Positions 1-6,284 of a stretch of DNA of 6,284 nucleotides are shown here, one piece after another. Below the pieces are notes generated by a model. The model saw only the letters and a list, made by a program, of their open reading frames with translations. It ran no database searches and was not told where the DNA came from. The translations under genes and the position numbers were made by a program. How positions within the stretch are numbered: position 1 is the stretch's first letter; every line of letters starts with the position of its first letter. The DNA is taken from the NCBI GenBank assembly GCA_030636255.1, contig DAOVXH010000107.1, positions 1 through 6,284 on the forward strand. The letters run 5' to 3'. This DNA is from Methanomassiliicoccales archaeon (GTDB lineage: Archaea; Thermoplasmatota; Thermoplasmata; SG8-5).

Positions 1-2
1 CG

Positions 3-1769
3 GAAGCATTCTGTTATTACTGTAAAATGAAGTATCTGGATGCAGAAGAGCCCCCGGAAATTAGTACTTCTCTCAGAACATTCCCAATTGCCCAGTTGAA
101 TAAGGAAAATACATCAACCGAAATGATGGGCGAGATTTACGTTCGATTTCTGGCAACCACCAGCAAACTGAAAGAGGCAAATCGCGGTATAGTTTTTGTG
201 GAGAATATCGACCTGCTTGATGAGGAAATGGCTAAGACACTGGCCCATACCTTGCGGGACCGTACTTACACACTTGAGAAAGATGGAAAGTCCATGACCT
301 TCCCGTGCAAATTCTCCCTTGTTGGAACCCTGAGCAAGAAAGGAGCAGAAATCTATCCGCAACTGGCAGAGCAAATAACACTGTTCATGAAGGGACAGGA
401 TGAGCAAGATTTAGAGTACAAAACCAAATATATCCAGTATGGGAAAGATTATGATGCTGACCCTGCAAATTTCCTGACCAAACTGGACCGCTCCAGGAAG
501 GAATGGATGATTCAGTACCTAAAGGCAAGGAAAATTATGCCTGAAATCAATGTCTCTGAGATTTTGGAAAAGACAATAGAAAGATATTCAACCGAACTTA
601 GTAATGAGGATTGTTTCCCAGACAAATTAAAGGGGCTGGCAAAGGTCATTACAGCCAAAAATTTTGGTACCGAGGTGAAGGAATCTGATGTGGCAGAAGC
701 AATTGAGATGGTAAAGAAACAGTACATCATTCAGAAAGATGGAGAGATAGATATCCCACCAATTCTACAACCCTTTGTTGGAATAGCCGAGGCTGTGGCA
801 GAGTCAGAAGTTCTAAAAGAAAAGTTACTATTATTGCTCATATCGATGGAGGAGATGGGGGGTGCATTAATTCGTGGATTTAGCCCGGATAGTGTACGAA
901 CCGCTTTGCGTTATCTCCAGGATATGGATTTCAGCATTGATATTGCAAAGGGTTGTGTAGTGAGCTGCGATCCCAAGAGACCGGAGGAATTTTGTCCACA
1001 GTGCCGTCTTGATTATGAATATGACCGCATGAAAGTCGAAAAGCAAAAATTGCCAGTTGTGTTTCTGCCAAATAATGTGAGCATTGAAGGACTCAGGGGC
1101 AGTGTGTTTGTCAACTATGTGGTAAAGCCAAACCAGCTCACCAGGGCCCACAGGGGCATACTGTTCGTGGAAAATATTGATGATTTAGACTATGATGTTG
1201 AGACTGCATTGGCCAGTGCATTGGCCACAGGAAAAAACACAGTGGAACGTAATGGCACAGTGGTGGAGCAACCATGCAGGATACTTCTCATTGCAACAGT
1301 AGGCGATGAGGAAGCTGAACTACACCCATTGATTCAGAGCAAATTAAGCGTTCTCATTGAGGCCACATCAGAAGACCGGACAATAATCAAGGTCAAGGCA
1401 TTGAGCCATCTTGAGGAATTTGGCTCACGGCCAGAATTGTTCAATTCCAAGATATTAGAAGATAAAGAGAGTGCCAGGGATAGTGTTATTCACGGCCAGG
1501 AGATTTTCTCCAATGTTCGAATAACAGATGCACAACTTGACCTCATAGCCAGGATGTGTGCAGAATTTGATGTTGAAGGCAATAGCTCTGAATTTCAAAT
1601 TGAAAGTGTGGCAAAAAGCCTGTGCGCCTTACGTGGTGAAAGACGGGTGGATGATGATGATATAATCAGGGCGGCCCAGGTGGTATTGCCACTTACAATC
1701 TCTTCCAGCCAGGAAGATAGAGAAGAAATGGCCGAGTCCATAAAGCAGATGGTAATGCAATATGCGTGA
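3..1769 (+). CDS. Tandem degenerate BchI/ChlI-like AAA+ protein, 5' end cut by window
   Basis: The frame is open to the left edge: codons from base 3 read EAFCYYCK before the first ATG at 27, so that ATG is internal and the true start lies upstream. The visible ~588 residues hold two BchI-like modules in tandem. Module 1 (to about base 760) starts inside a Cys pair (C-x2-C, 12-23), then has a Walker B-like strand RGIVFVENID (183-212), a GTLSKKG sensor-1-like segment (Ser at 333) and a lid region. Module 2 (about 765-1769) has a P-loop position reading GFSPDSVRT (876-902) with no Lys, four Cys (954, 966, 993, 1002), RGILFVENID (1152-1181), a NTVERNG hairpin typical of BchI, Gly for the sensor-1 Asn (1302), Lys for the Arg finger (1341), and a BchI-type helical lid at the C-terminus. 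Catalysis is therefore unlikely in module 2 and doubtful in module 1. It resembles the inactive AAA+ half of BchD, but no VWA domain follows. The following gene is coupled to it. Assignment to the BchI-like superfamily is solid; the role is unknown. Confidence 0.85.
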   Translation, partial: EAFCYYCKMKYLDAEEPPEISTSLRTFPIAQLNKENTSTEMMGEIYVRFLATTSKLKEANRGIVFVENIDLLDEEMAKTLAHTLRDRTYTLEKDGKSMTFPCKFSLVGTLSKKGAEIYPQLAEQITLFMKGQDEQDLEYKTKYIQYGKDYDADPANFLTKLDRSRKEWMIQYLKARKIMPEINVSEILEKTIERYSTELSNEDCFPDKLKGLAKVITAKNFGTEVKESDVAEAIEMVKKQYIIQKDGEIDIPPILQPFVGIAEAVAESEVLKEKLLLLLISMEEMGGALIRGFSPDSVRTALRYLQDMDFSIDIAKGCVVSCDPKRPEEFCPQCRLDYEYDRMKVEKQKLPVVFLPNNVSIEGLRGSVFVNYVVKPNQLTRAHRGILFVENIDDLDYDVETALASALATGKNTVERNGTVVEQPCRILLIATVGDEEAELHPLIQSKLSVLIEATSEDRTIIKVKALSHLEEFGSRPELFNSKILEDKESARDSVIHGQEIFSNVRITDAQLDLIARMCAEFDVEGNSSEFQIESVAKSLCALRGERRVDDDDIIRAAQVVLPLTISSSQEDREEMAESIKQMVMQYA

Positions 1770-1780
1770 GGAATATGATG
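1766..1780 (+). promoter_or_regulatory. Ribosome binding site and gene overlap
   Basis: The upstream stop TGA (1767-1769) is embedded in GTGAGG. GAGG at 1768-1771 matches the archaeal anti-Shine-Dalgarno complement and is 6 nt from the ATG at 1778, only 3 nt from the ATG at 1775. Stop codon and ribosome binding site therefore share bases, which points to translational coupling and a common transcript for the two BchI-like genes. Confidence 0.6.
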
Positions 1781-2770
1781 TCCGATGATTTAGATGAAAT
1801 AGTGTTCGCAGACCTTTCTAAATTTCAGAAAAAGAAAGAGGCGCCGCCATTTCCAATTGTGGCAATAGTTGGCCAACAGGTAATGAAGAAAACATTGCTG
1901 CTTCATGCAGTAAATCCAGAAATCGGGAACATCATGCTGGTGGGGGAGGCTGGAATAGGTAAATCCACCGCTGCCAGAGGTTTACGGGACATCTTGCCAA
2001 TTGTGGATGTGGTAATTGGCTGTTCTTACAATTGCAATCCTCATGATAAGCAAAACTGGTGCAATGAATGTAAATCATCTGTTGAAGACCTGGATGCCTA
2101 TCCTTCCACAATTCCACTTCTGGAACTGCCTATTGGGGCATCAGAGAAACGTATTTTTGGGGGCTTTGACCATAAATCTGTGCTGAAACCTGGCTTTGTT
2201 GGAAAGGTGAACCGCGGCTATTTGCTGATTCCCAGGGCCAATCTTATAGACCCCGACATACTGACACGAATTCTGGATATCTCAGAAGCTGGCATCCATA
2301 AAAATAAATCCAAATCCGGGGATTTTGTGCATCCTGCAAACTTCAATATCATAGCAACCATGAACCCTGAGGACGGAGAACTGGATGAGGAAGTTCTGGA
2401 AAGATTTTCAATGGCAATAAACATCAAGGCCATCAAGGATATTGAGGAACGCATCGAGATAGTGAGGCGGGTCGAGGCATACCGCCAAAGCCCAGAAGAC
2501 TTTGTGCGCAAGAACCGCCGGGAAATGGAGGCCTTCGGTGCCAGAATTATCAGGGCCAGGGACCTTGTTAAAAGATCGGATGTGCCAGAAAAGGTCGTCA
2601 CCGCAATAGACAAGGTTTCAAAAGAACTGAACCAGGACAATGATTGGGTGAAAGATGCTTTAAAACAGGCCGCACTTGCAAATGCCGCATTTGATGATAG
2701 GGTCTGGGTCACGGTTGATGATGTGGCGGAGATTGCCGAACTGGTGCTGGGGCACCGGATTAGTGAATGA
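1778..2770 (+). CDS. BchI/ChlI-like AAA+ ATPase with lost Walker B
   Basis: A 330-residue single-module protein, about the length of short magnesium-chelatase I subunits (these AAA+ hexamers drive metal insertion or remodelling). The N-terminal FPIVAIVGQQ and LLLHAVNPEIG segments match BchI. Walker A is intact (GEAGIGKST, residues 56-64; Lys codon at 1961). A Cys cluster follows (Cys82, 86, 95, 98). The Walker B strand reads RGYLLIPRANLID, with Pro152-Arg153 (2231-2236) where BchI has Asp-Glu. Sensor 1 (ATMNPEDGEL, Asn196) and the Arg finger (LERF, Arg209) are present. The C-terminal lid ends in a typical VTVDDVAEIAELVLGHR helix. It probably binds nucleotide, but hydrolysis is questionable. 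Start choice: in-frame GTG at 1766 overlaps the upstream stop and ATGs lie at 1775 and 1778. I chose 1778 because GAGG (1768-1771) sits 6 nt before it. It likely works with the upstream tandem protein; the substrate is unknown. Confidence 0.88.
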   Translation: MSDDLDEIVFADLSKFQKKKEAPPFPIVAIVGQQVMKKTLLLHAVNPEIGNIMLVGEAGIGKSTAARGLRDILPIVDVVIGCSYNCNPHDKQNWCNECKSSVEDLDAYPSTIPLLELPIGASEKRIFGGFDHKSVLKPGFVGKVNRGYLLIPRANLIDPDILTRILDISEAGIHKNKSKSGDFVHPANFNIIATMNPEDGELDEEVLERFSMAINIKAIKDIEERIEIVRRVEAYRQSPEDFVRKNRREMEAFGARIIRARDLVKRSDVPEKVVTAIDKVSKELNQDNDWVKDALKQAALANAAFDDRVWVTVDDVAEIAELVLGHRISE

Positions 2771-2777
2771 TTTTCTA

Positions 2778-4235
2778 CTATTGGCTTGGTGGGGCCTTTC
2801 GTTTATTTCTAATTATTACTAAAGCAATGATGGAAACCATTGCCAGTACTACAATAATACCAATAGAGATTGCTTGAGCCTGGTCTGAGGCATCTGGAAT
2901 ATCTAGATACATCATGTAAATTGTATCATTATGGGCATATACAATATTTGGAGATTCTGAATCGTCCAAATCACCTGTAAGAATTATGTCTGGTTCATGG
3001 GGAAGGCTGGTTTCCCACAAGGTTTCTCCTGTGCTTCCAGACAATGATAGAACATTTGAATCCAGTATCAGGAAAATATCGTCGTTGCCATCTGCATTCA
3101 TGTCAATTATTTTTAGTGTTGATGCTTGGTTGCCAAACACATCAAATGGAATGTCTTGTTTCCAGATAATTGATCCATCGCGACCATTGATCGCGCACAG
3201 GGTTGTGTTTATGTAATTAGTGTATCCAAGAGATAGATAATCCATGTAACCATCGCCATTAAATTGCCCTGTTCTAAATATGCTAGGTGAGAAAATTTCT
3301 GTATCCGTCAGGTCGGTCACAAATAATTCGTCTCCAGATGAGGAATCAAGCACCACCATGGCAAGTGTAATGTCTCCCTTCCTTGCCTGGAAGCCAACGG
3401 TTCCTTCCCCGCCCATCAAGCCACTCCAGCCTTCGCCATGATATATTTCATTGTCAAAGAAATCATATTCCCATATCAATGACCAGTCGTCAATGCTATA
3501 TGCTTCAACTGCCCTGTCTCCATATACCGCAATGATTTCATCACCATTTGGAAGTTTGTCAATAACGAAGCTGTAGAAGTAAGGGCTGAATTGTATACCA
3601 GTGAATTGTATTATTCCACTGTCTGGGTTAAGAACGTACAAGCCGCTTTCAGTTGAGCTATATTCACCATACCCAGCCATTAATATTTTTTCTTCATTGC
3701 CAATTTGTACATGTTCAGACTGGAGAGGGATTGTTTCTCCATTAGTCCATATTATGTCTCCATTGCTGCCATTTACTCTAGCAGTTGAATGAATGGTCCT
3801 GTTGTAAGTTGAATTGGTGTTCTGTACTGGAACCTCCTCCAATTCAAATAATACAACTAGCACATCCTGGCCTCCTTCCTTGTCAACCAAATCTCCAAAA
3901 TACAGAACTGTGACATTATCTGTAAATTCCTTTTCCCAAAGGATAGAGGCATCCTGGCCATCAAAGAGTATAAGATATGACTTGTCAAATTCCTGATAAC
4001 CAACTGATTCATTTGTATATATAGCCATGAAATCAGCAGTTGAATCACCATTGAAATCACCGAATATACCATGCGTGAATTCCCCTTTACTGTAGTCAGC
4101 ATTCCACAATTCTGTCATATTTAATGAAGCATCAGCATTATCCTGCGCATTTGATTGGCCGGGCAGAACCGTGCAAACCAATAATGTTATGACAATAATT
4201 GAAATCGCTCTCGGCAATAATTTTTTGTTGTGCAT
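2778..4235 (-). CDS. Secreted type I membrane protein with FG-GAP/PQQ-like beta-propeller
   Basis: A 485-residue protein. Residues 1-30 form a signal peptide: basic MHNKKLLPR, a hydrophobic core at about 10-24, and probable cleavage after SNA. Residues 455-475 are a single membrane helix followed by a basic RNKRK tail, so the ectodomain faces outside and stays anchored. Ca-binding FG-GAP/VCBS-type loops with D-x-N-x-D-x3-D spacing are clear at 60-68 (DFNGDSTAD), 324-332 (QFNGDGYMD) and 378-386 (DMNADGNDD), with weaker ones near 114-124 and 421-430. Seven PQQ-like strands of the form L-x-G-x-x-G-x-x-[LI]-[WF] occur at 91, 154, 202, 246, 296, 349 and 398, indicating a seven- or eight-blade propeller. 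Eight N-x-S/T sequons suggest a glycosylated surface protein. Start: a GTG at 4244 gives three more residues; I prefer the ATG, preceded by GGGG 3 nt upstream. Its ligand is unknown; adhesion or surface sensing would be a guess from the fold. Confidence 0.85.
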   Translation of the reverse strand: MHNKKLLPRAISIIVITLLVCTVLPGQSNAQDNADASLNMTELWNADYSKGEFTHGIFGDFNGDSTADFMAIYTNESVGYQEFDKSYLILFDGQDASILWEKEFTDNVTVLYFGDLVDKEGGQDVLVVLFELEEVPVQNTNSTYNRTIHSTARVNGSNGDIIWTNGETIPLQSEHVQIGNEEKILMAGYGEYSSTESGLYVLNPDSGIIQFTGIQFSPYFYSFVIDKLPNGDEIIAVYGDRAVEAYSIDDWSLIWEYDFFDNEIYHGEGWSGLMGGEGTVGFQARKGDITLAMVVLDSSSGDELFVTDLTDTEIFSPSIFRTGQFNGDGYMDYLSLGYTNYINTTLCAINGRDGSIIWKQDIPFDVFGNQASTLKIIDMNADGNDDIFLILDSNVLSLSGSTGETLWETSLPHEPDIILTGDLDDSESPNIVYAHNDTIYMMYLDIPDASDQAQAISIGIIVVLAMVSIIALVIIRNKRKAPPSQ

Positions 4236-4270
4236 TTTCCCCACACTATTTAGAAATTAACAAAACTAGA

Positions 4271-4284
4271 TATAAAGGTTTTGT
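4271..4284 (-). promoter_or_regulatory. Archaeal TATA box with BRE-like purine stretch
   Basis: Read on the minus strand this is CACAAAACC followed by TTTATA (TATA element at 4276-4271). Archaeal initiation about 25-27 nt downstream of the TATA centre would fall near 4246-4249, giving a transcript with almost no leader before the GTG at 4244 or about 12 nt before the ATG at 4235. This lets the propeller gene be transcribed independently of the upstream polymerase gene. The position is convincing; the transcription start is inferred. Confidence 0.55.
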
Positions 4285-4304
4285 GGGTATTCCCAAGAAT
4301 AACC
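4285..4304. repeat. Imperfect inverted repeat in the 72-bp intergenic region
   Basis: GGGTATTC (4285-4292) and GAATAACC (4297-4304) are complementary at seven of eight positions around a 4-nt centre. It begins 12 nt past the polymerase stop codon and abuts the BRE/TATA element of the next gene. It could be a regulator-binding palindrome for the propeller promoter, or a stem in the 3' end of the polymerase mRNA. There is no strong U-tract directly after it, so a classical hairpin terminator is not supported. Confidence 0.4.
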
Positions 4305-4316
4305 TCTGTTGGTGAC

Positions 4317-6284
4317 CTACAAAAAGTCGTCCAAAGTAAGTTCCTTATCTGTTTTCTTGACCTTTGGCTCGTTCTTTTTCTTTTTATCTGGCATTGGGAC
4401 GCCATCATAGCTGAACAGTGAGGTTTGCTGGCGGCCGCTGAGCAATTCCTGGGTGTCCCACCCGAATACGTCTGTTATTCGGGCCAAGGTCATTGCAACC
4501 CTTCTGGCATAGTATTCATAATCTGGCGAGTATTCAAATTTTCTTCCACTTATGAATGGTTCTGCTTCCAGGGGAGTTTTTCTGCCGTCGGTGACAATCC
4601 AGCTTACCTTCATTCCAGGGAAGAACTCATAGCCCATTTGCATTAATTTCTTGGCAGTCTGGACAGTTGTCTGGGTGTCCGGGTTCTTGTACGTATTGAA
4701 TGGTTTGCAGGTTCTGGAGATTACCAGGTTTTCGGGTTCAACCTCGCCCTTTGAGATGCTGGTTACAATTTCTCTAGCAAGGGATACTGCGCCTTCTGTG
4801 TCATGGTCCAGTATCAGTTTGAAAATTTTCTCTAGTGAGCCACTCTGAATGCCAAATGCATCAGAACGGCGTGTCTCATAGCCCCTGACAATCATCTTTT
4901 CTTCGGGCCAGACTATGTTCCCCACATACCGCTTTTTTGCTCCGTGGGAAAATAATGGATTTATTATTTTCTCAAATTCAAGGGTTGCACCCTCCTTGGA
5001 ATAGCGCTTTGCAATTTCCTGGCCGCTTTTTAATGCGGCCTCAAGAGTTTCCTCCGGAGACTGGAAGAATACAGAATCAGTATCGCCGTAAATCACCTTC
5101 ATATTCTCTGCTTCAAGCTGATTGATGATGCCTTTGGTGTTCTCTCTGGCAAATGCTGTTATGCTGGCCCCTATCTTTGGATTTGTGAATCGGTAGAAGG
5201 CGCTGGCAAAAACCCCATAGAATGCGTTCATCAAAACTTTTATTGCTTCCTGAAGTCCATCGTAGTACTGCTTTTCCTCCGGGGTACTGGCTGCCTTCAT
5301 GAGCGATTTGGTTTTATCTCGGTCTTCCATGAGCCGTTCCAGGACCTGGGGCAGCAATCCTAGTCTAATTTTCTTATCCAGATATTTCACGCCTGGCTCA
5401 GGACTGATTATGGTGCCCTCATTGCTCAGGGTTGTGAAACAAATATTCTTGGCGATTATTAGGCTTGGGTACATACTTTTAAAATCAAGTATGCAGACCC
5501 AGTCATATAATCCAGGGTCAATTGTGTGGACATAACCGCCTTCTATCTGCTTGTCCTTTCTGTGGCCGCCGGTAAGTGGAACAGCAATTTTTGCCTTGTC
5601 TGCCTGGCGAATCAGAATTGAATCAATTAGTGATGAGGTTCTTCCGTTAATTACATCATCCAGTGGCAGTTTTGAGACTGTGGCCAAATCCATATTTTTC
5701 TCCAATACTGCAATCTTCTGGAGGATTTTGAGAGCCAGTTCTGCATCCTTCGCGCAGTATCTGATTACCTTTTCAGAATCTTCAGCCCATTCCTGGTCAA
5801 TCATTGCCGGATTTACATCTATTTTTTTCTCACCAAGAACCAGGTTGGCCACTGCGTTCAAGGTCTCCTGTTTTGGTCGAAGCTCCATCTTGGCATTCCA
5901 CCATGCATCTGCGATTATCCGACCATTACATCGCCAGAATCTATTGCTTACCGAGCGAAGCTCTGCACCGTCCCTGCCTATGCCCAGATTGCGTATCTTG
6001 TGAACCCCGGCCCGCTCCAGAACATAGGGAATATCATACCCATCAATATTGTAGCCTGTTATGACATCTGGGTCTGTGTCATTTATGAGTTTCAGAAAGT
6101 CACGAATTATGCCTGGCTCATCCCCTACCAGGCTTTCATGTGTCATTGTATCACCGTCAGAAATAGCGCAGCAAATTGTCAATATATCTTTATTTTTAAT
6201 GGAATTCTCTATGTCAAAACTTAAAATTTTTAAAGAAGGCTTGAATGGCTCGATTGTTTCAAGGGACTGGGCATCCACCACCAG
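4317..6284 (-). CDS. polB: Family-B DNA polymerase with 3'-5' exonuclease, N-terminus outside window
   Basis: The frame continues through the right edge (CTG at 6284-6282, then GTG), so the apparent GTG start at 6281 is not real. Numbering from that GTG, 654 residues are visible. Exo I is FDIE (Asp23, Glu25), Exo II is N78-x4-D83, and Exo III is Y175-x3-D179, so proofreading is intact. Polymerase motif A is DFKSMYPSLI (Asp266), motif B is K348-x6-YG with NAFYG, motif C is YGDTDS (398-403), and KKRY lies at 449-452. In Pfu polymerase the Exo I Asp is residue 141, so about 118 residues are missing, including the region that would hold the uracil-sensing pocket. The C-terminus has two PCNA-binding-like segments: QTSLFSYD (619-626) and LTLDDFL at the very end, separated by a Lys-rich linker. 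There is no intein at motifs A, B or C, where archaeal polB inteins usually insert. The expected role is chromosomal replication or repair synthesis with PCNA. Confidence 0.95.
   Translation of the reverse strand: MVVDAQSLETIEPFKPSLKILSFDIENSIKNKDILTICCAISDGDTMTHESLVGDEPGIIRDFLKLINDTDPDVITGYNIDGYDIPYVLERAGVHKIRNLGIGRDGAELRSVSNRFWRCNGRIIADAWWNAKMELRPKQETLNAVANLVLGEKKIDVNPAMIDQEWAEDSEKVIRYCAKDAELALKILQKIAVLEKNMDLATVSKLPLDDVINGRTSSLIDSILIRQADKAKIAVPLTGGHRKDKQIEGGYVHTIDPGLYDWVCILDFKSMYPSLIIAKNICFTTLSNEGTIISPEPGVKYLDKKIRLGLLPQVLERLMEDRDKTKSLMKAASTPEEKQYYDGLQEAIKVLMNAFYGVFASAFYRFTNPKIGASITAFARENTKGIINQLEAENMKVIYGDTDSVFFQSPEETLEAALKSGQEIAKRYSKEGATLEFEKIINPLFSHGAKKRYVGNIVWPEEKMIVRGYETRRSDAFGIQSGSLEKIFKLILDHDTEGAVSLAREIVTSISKGEVEPENLVISRTCKPFNTYKNPDTQTTVQTAKKLMQMGYEFFPGMKVSWIVTDGRKTPLEAEPFISGRKFEYSPDYEYYARRVAMTLARITDVFGWDTQELLSGRQQTSLFSYDGVPMPDKKKKNEPKVKKTDKELTLDDFL

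Noticed and set aside
27..29. ATG as the start of the first BchI-like gene
   Set aside because: The upstream codons to the window edge are open and encode FCYYCK, which matches the Cys pair of the second module, so this Met is internal.
2218..2712. A 164-codon open frame on the minus strand inside the second BchI-like gene
   Set aside because: It is antisense to a clear AAA+ gene, is Ser-rich low-complexity in translation, shows no recognisable domain and reflects codon structure of the real gene.
2797..2817. T-rich stretch as a terminator for the BchI-like operon
   Set aside because: It lies in the coding end of the propeller gene, where Lys, Arg and Asn codons explain the T-richness on the plus strand; no independent terminator signal is visible.
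4158..4180. Lipoprotein signal in the propeller protein
   Set aside because: The Cys in the hydrophobic core is preceded by Leu-Leu-Val, not by a small residue at -1, and the protein already has a C-terminal membrane helix and a good SNA cleavage site.
5551..6003. A 150-codon open frame on the plus strand inside the polymerase gene
   Set aside because: It lies opposite the conserved exonuclease domain and its translation has no family features.
6279..6281. GTG as the start of the polymerase gene
   Set aside because: Starting here would leave the Exo I Asp at residue 23, far too close to the N-terminus for the family; the frame stays open to the edge.
4317..6284. Intein within the polymerase
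   Set aside because: Motifs A, B and C are each continuous and normally spaced, with no extra splicing domain.

Overview
This window comes from an archaeal chromosome. The evidence is a family-B replicative DNA polymerase with PCNA-binding-like motifs at its C-terminus, a TATA-type promoter 25-40 nt ahead of a start codon, and a secreted, membrane-anchored beta-propeller protein rich in N-glycosylation sequons. The overall character suggests a euryarchaeal-type lineage, perhaps Thermoplasmatota, but that placement is an impression and not demonstrated. I see no RNA genes, mobile elements, CRISPR arrays or inteins.

Layout. Bases 1-2770 (+ strand) hold two translationally coupled genes of the magnesium-chelatase I-subunit (BchI/ChlI) type of AAA+ protein. 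The first is cut by the left window edge and contains two tandem, degenerate BchI-like modules. The second is a single module. Bases 2778-4235 (- strand, convergent, 7 bp gap) encode an exported type I membrane protein whose ectodomain is a beta-propeller built from alternating FG-GAP/VCBS-like and PQQ-like half-blades. Bases 4245-4316 are a short intergenic region with a TATA box and an inverted repeat. Bases 4317-6284 (- strand) hold most of a family-B DNA polymerase whose N-terminal ~120 residues lie beyond the right edge.

The most interesting part is the BchI-like pair. All three visible modules keep the BchI fold signature and, where visible, a four-cysteine cluster (C-x3-C-[N/D]P-x5-[W/F]C-x2-C), but the catalytic residues are eroded in different places. 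The single-module protein keeps an intact Walker A, sensor-1 Asn and Arg finger, yet its Walker B Asp-Glu pair is replaced by Pro-Arg. In the double-module protein the second module has lost Walker A, sensor 1 and the Arg finger, and both modules carry Glu-Asn in place of Asp-Glu in Walker B. This looks like a diverged ATP-binding assembly rather than a standard chelatase motor. No VWA-domain or chelatase H-type partner is visible in the window, so its function is unknown. The polymerase and the propeller protein look like ordinary chromosomal neighbours with no evident functional link to that pair.
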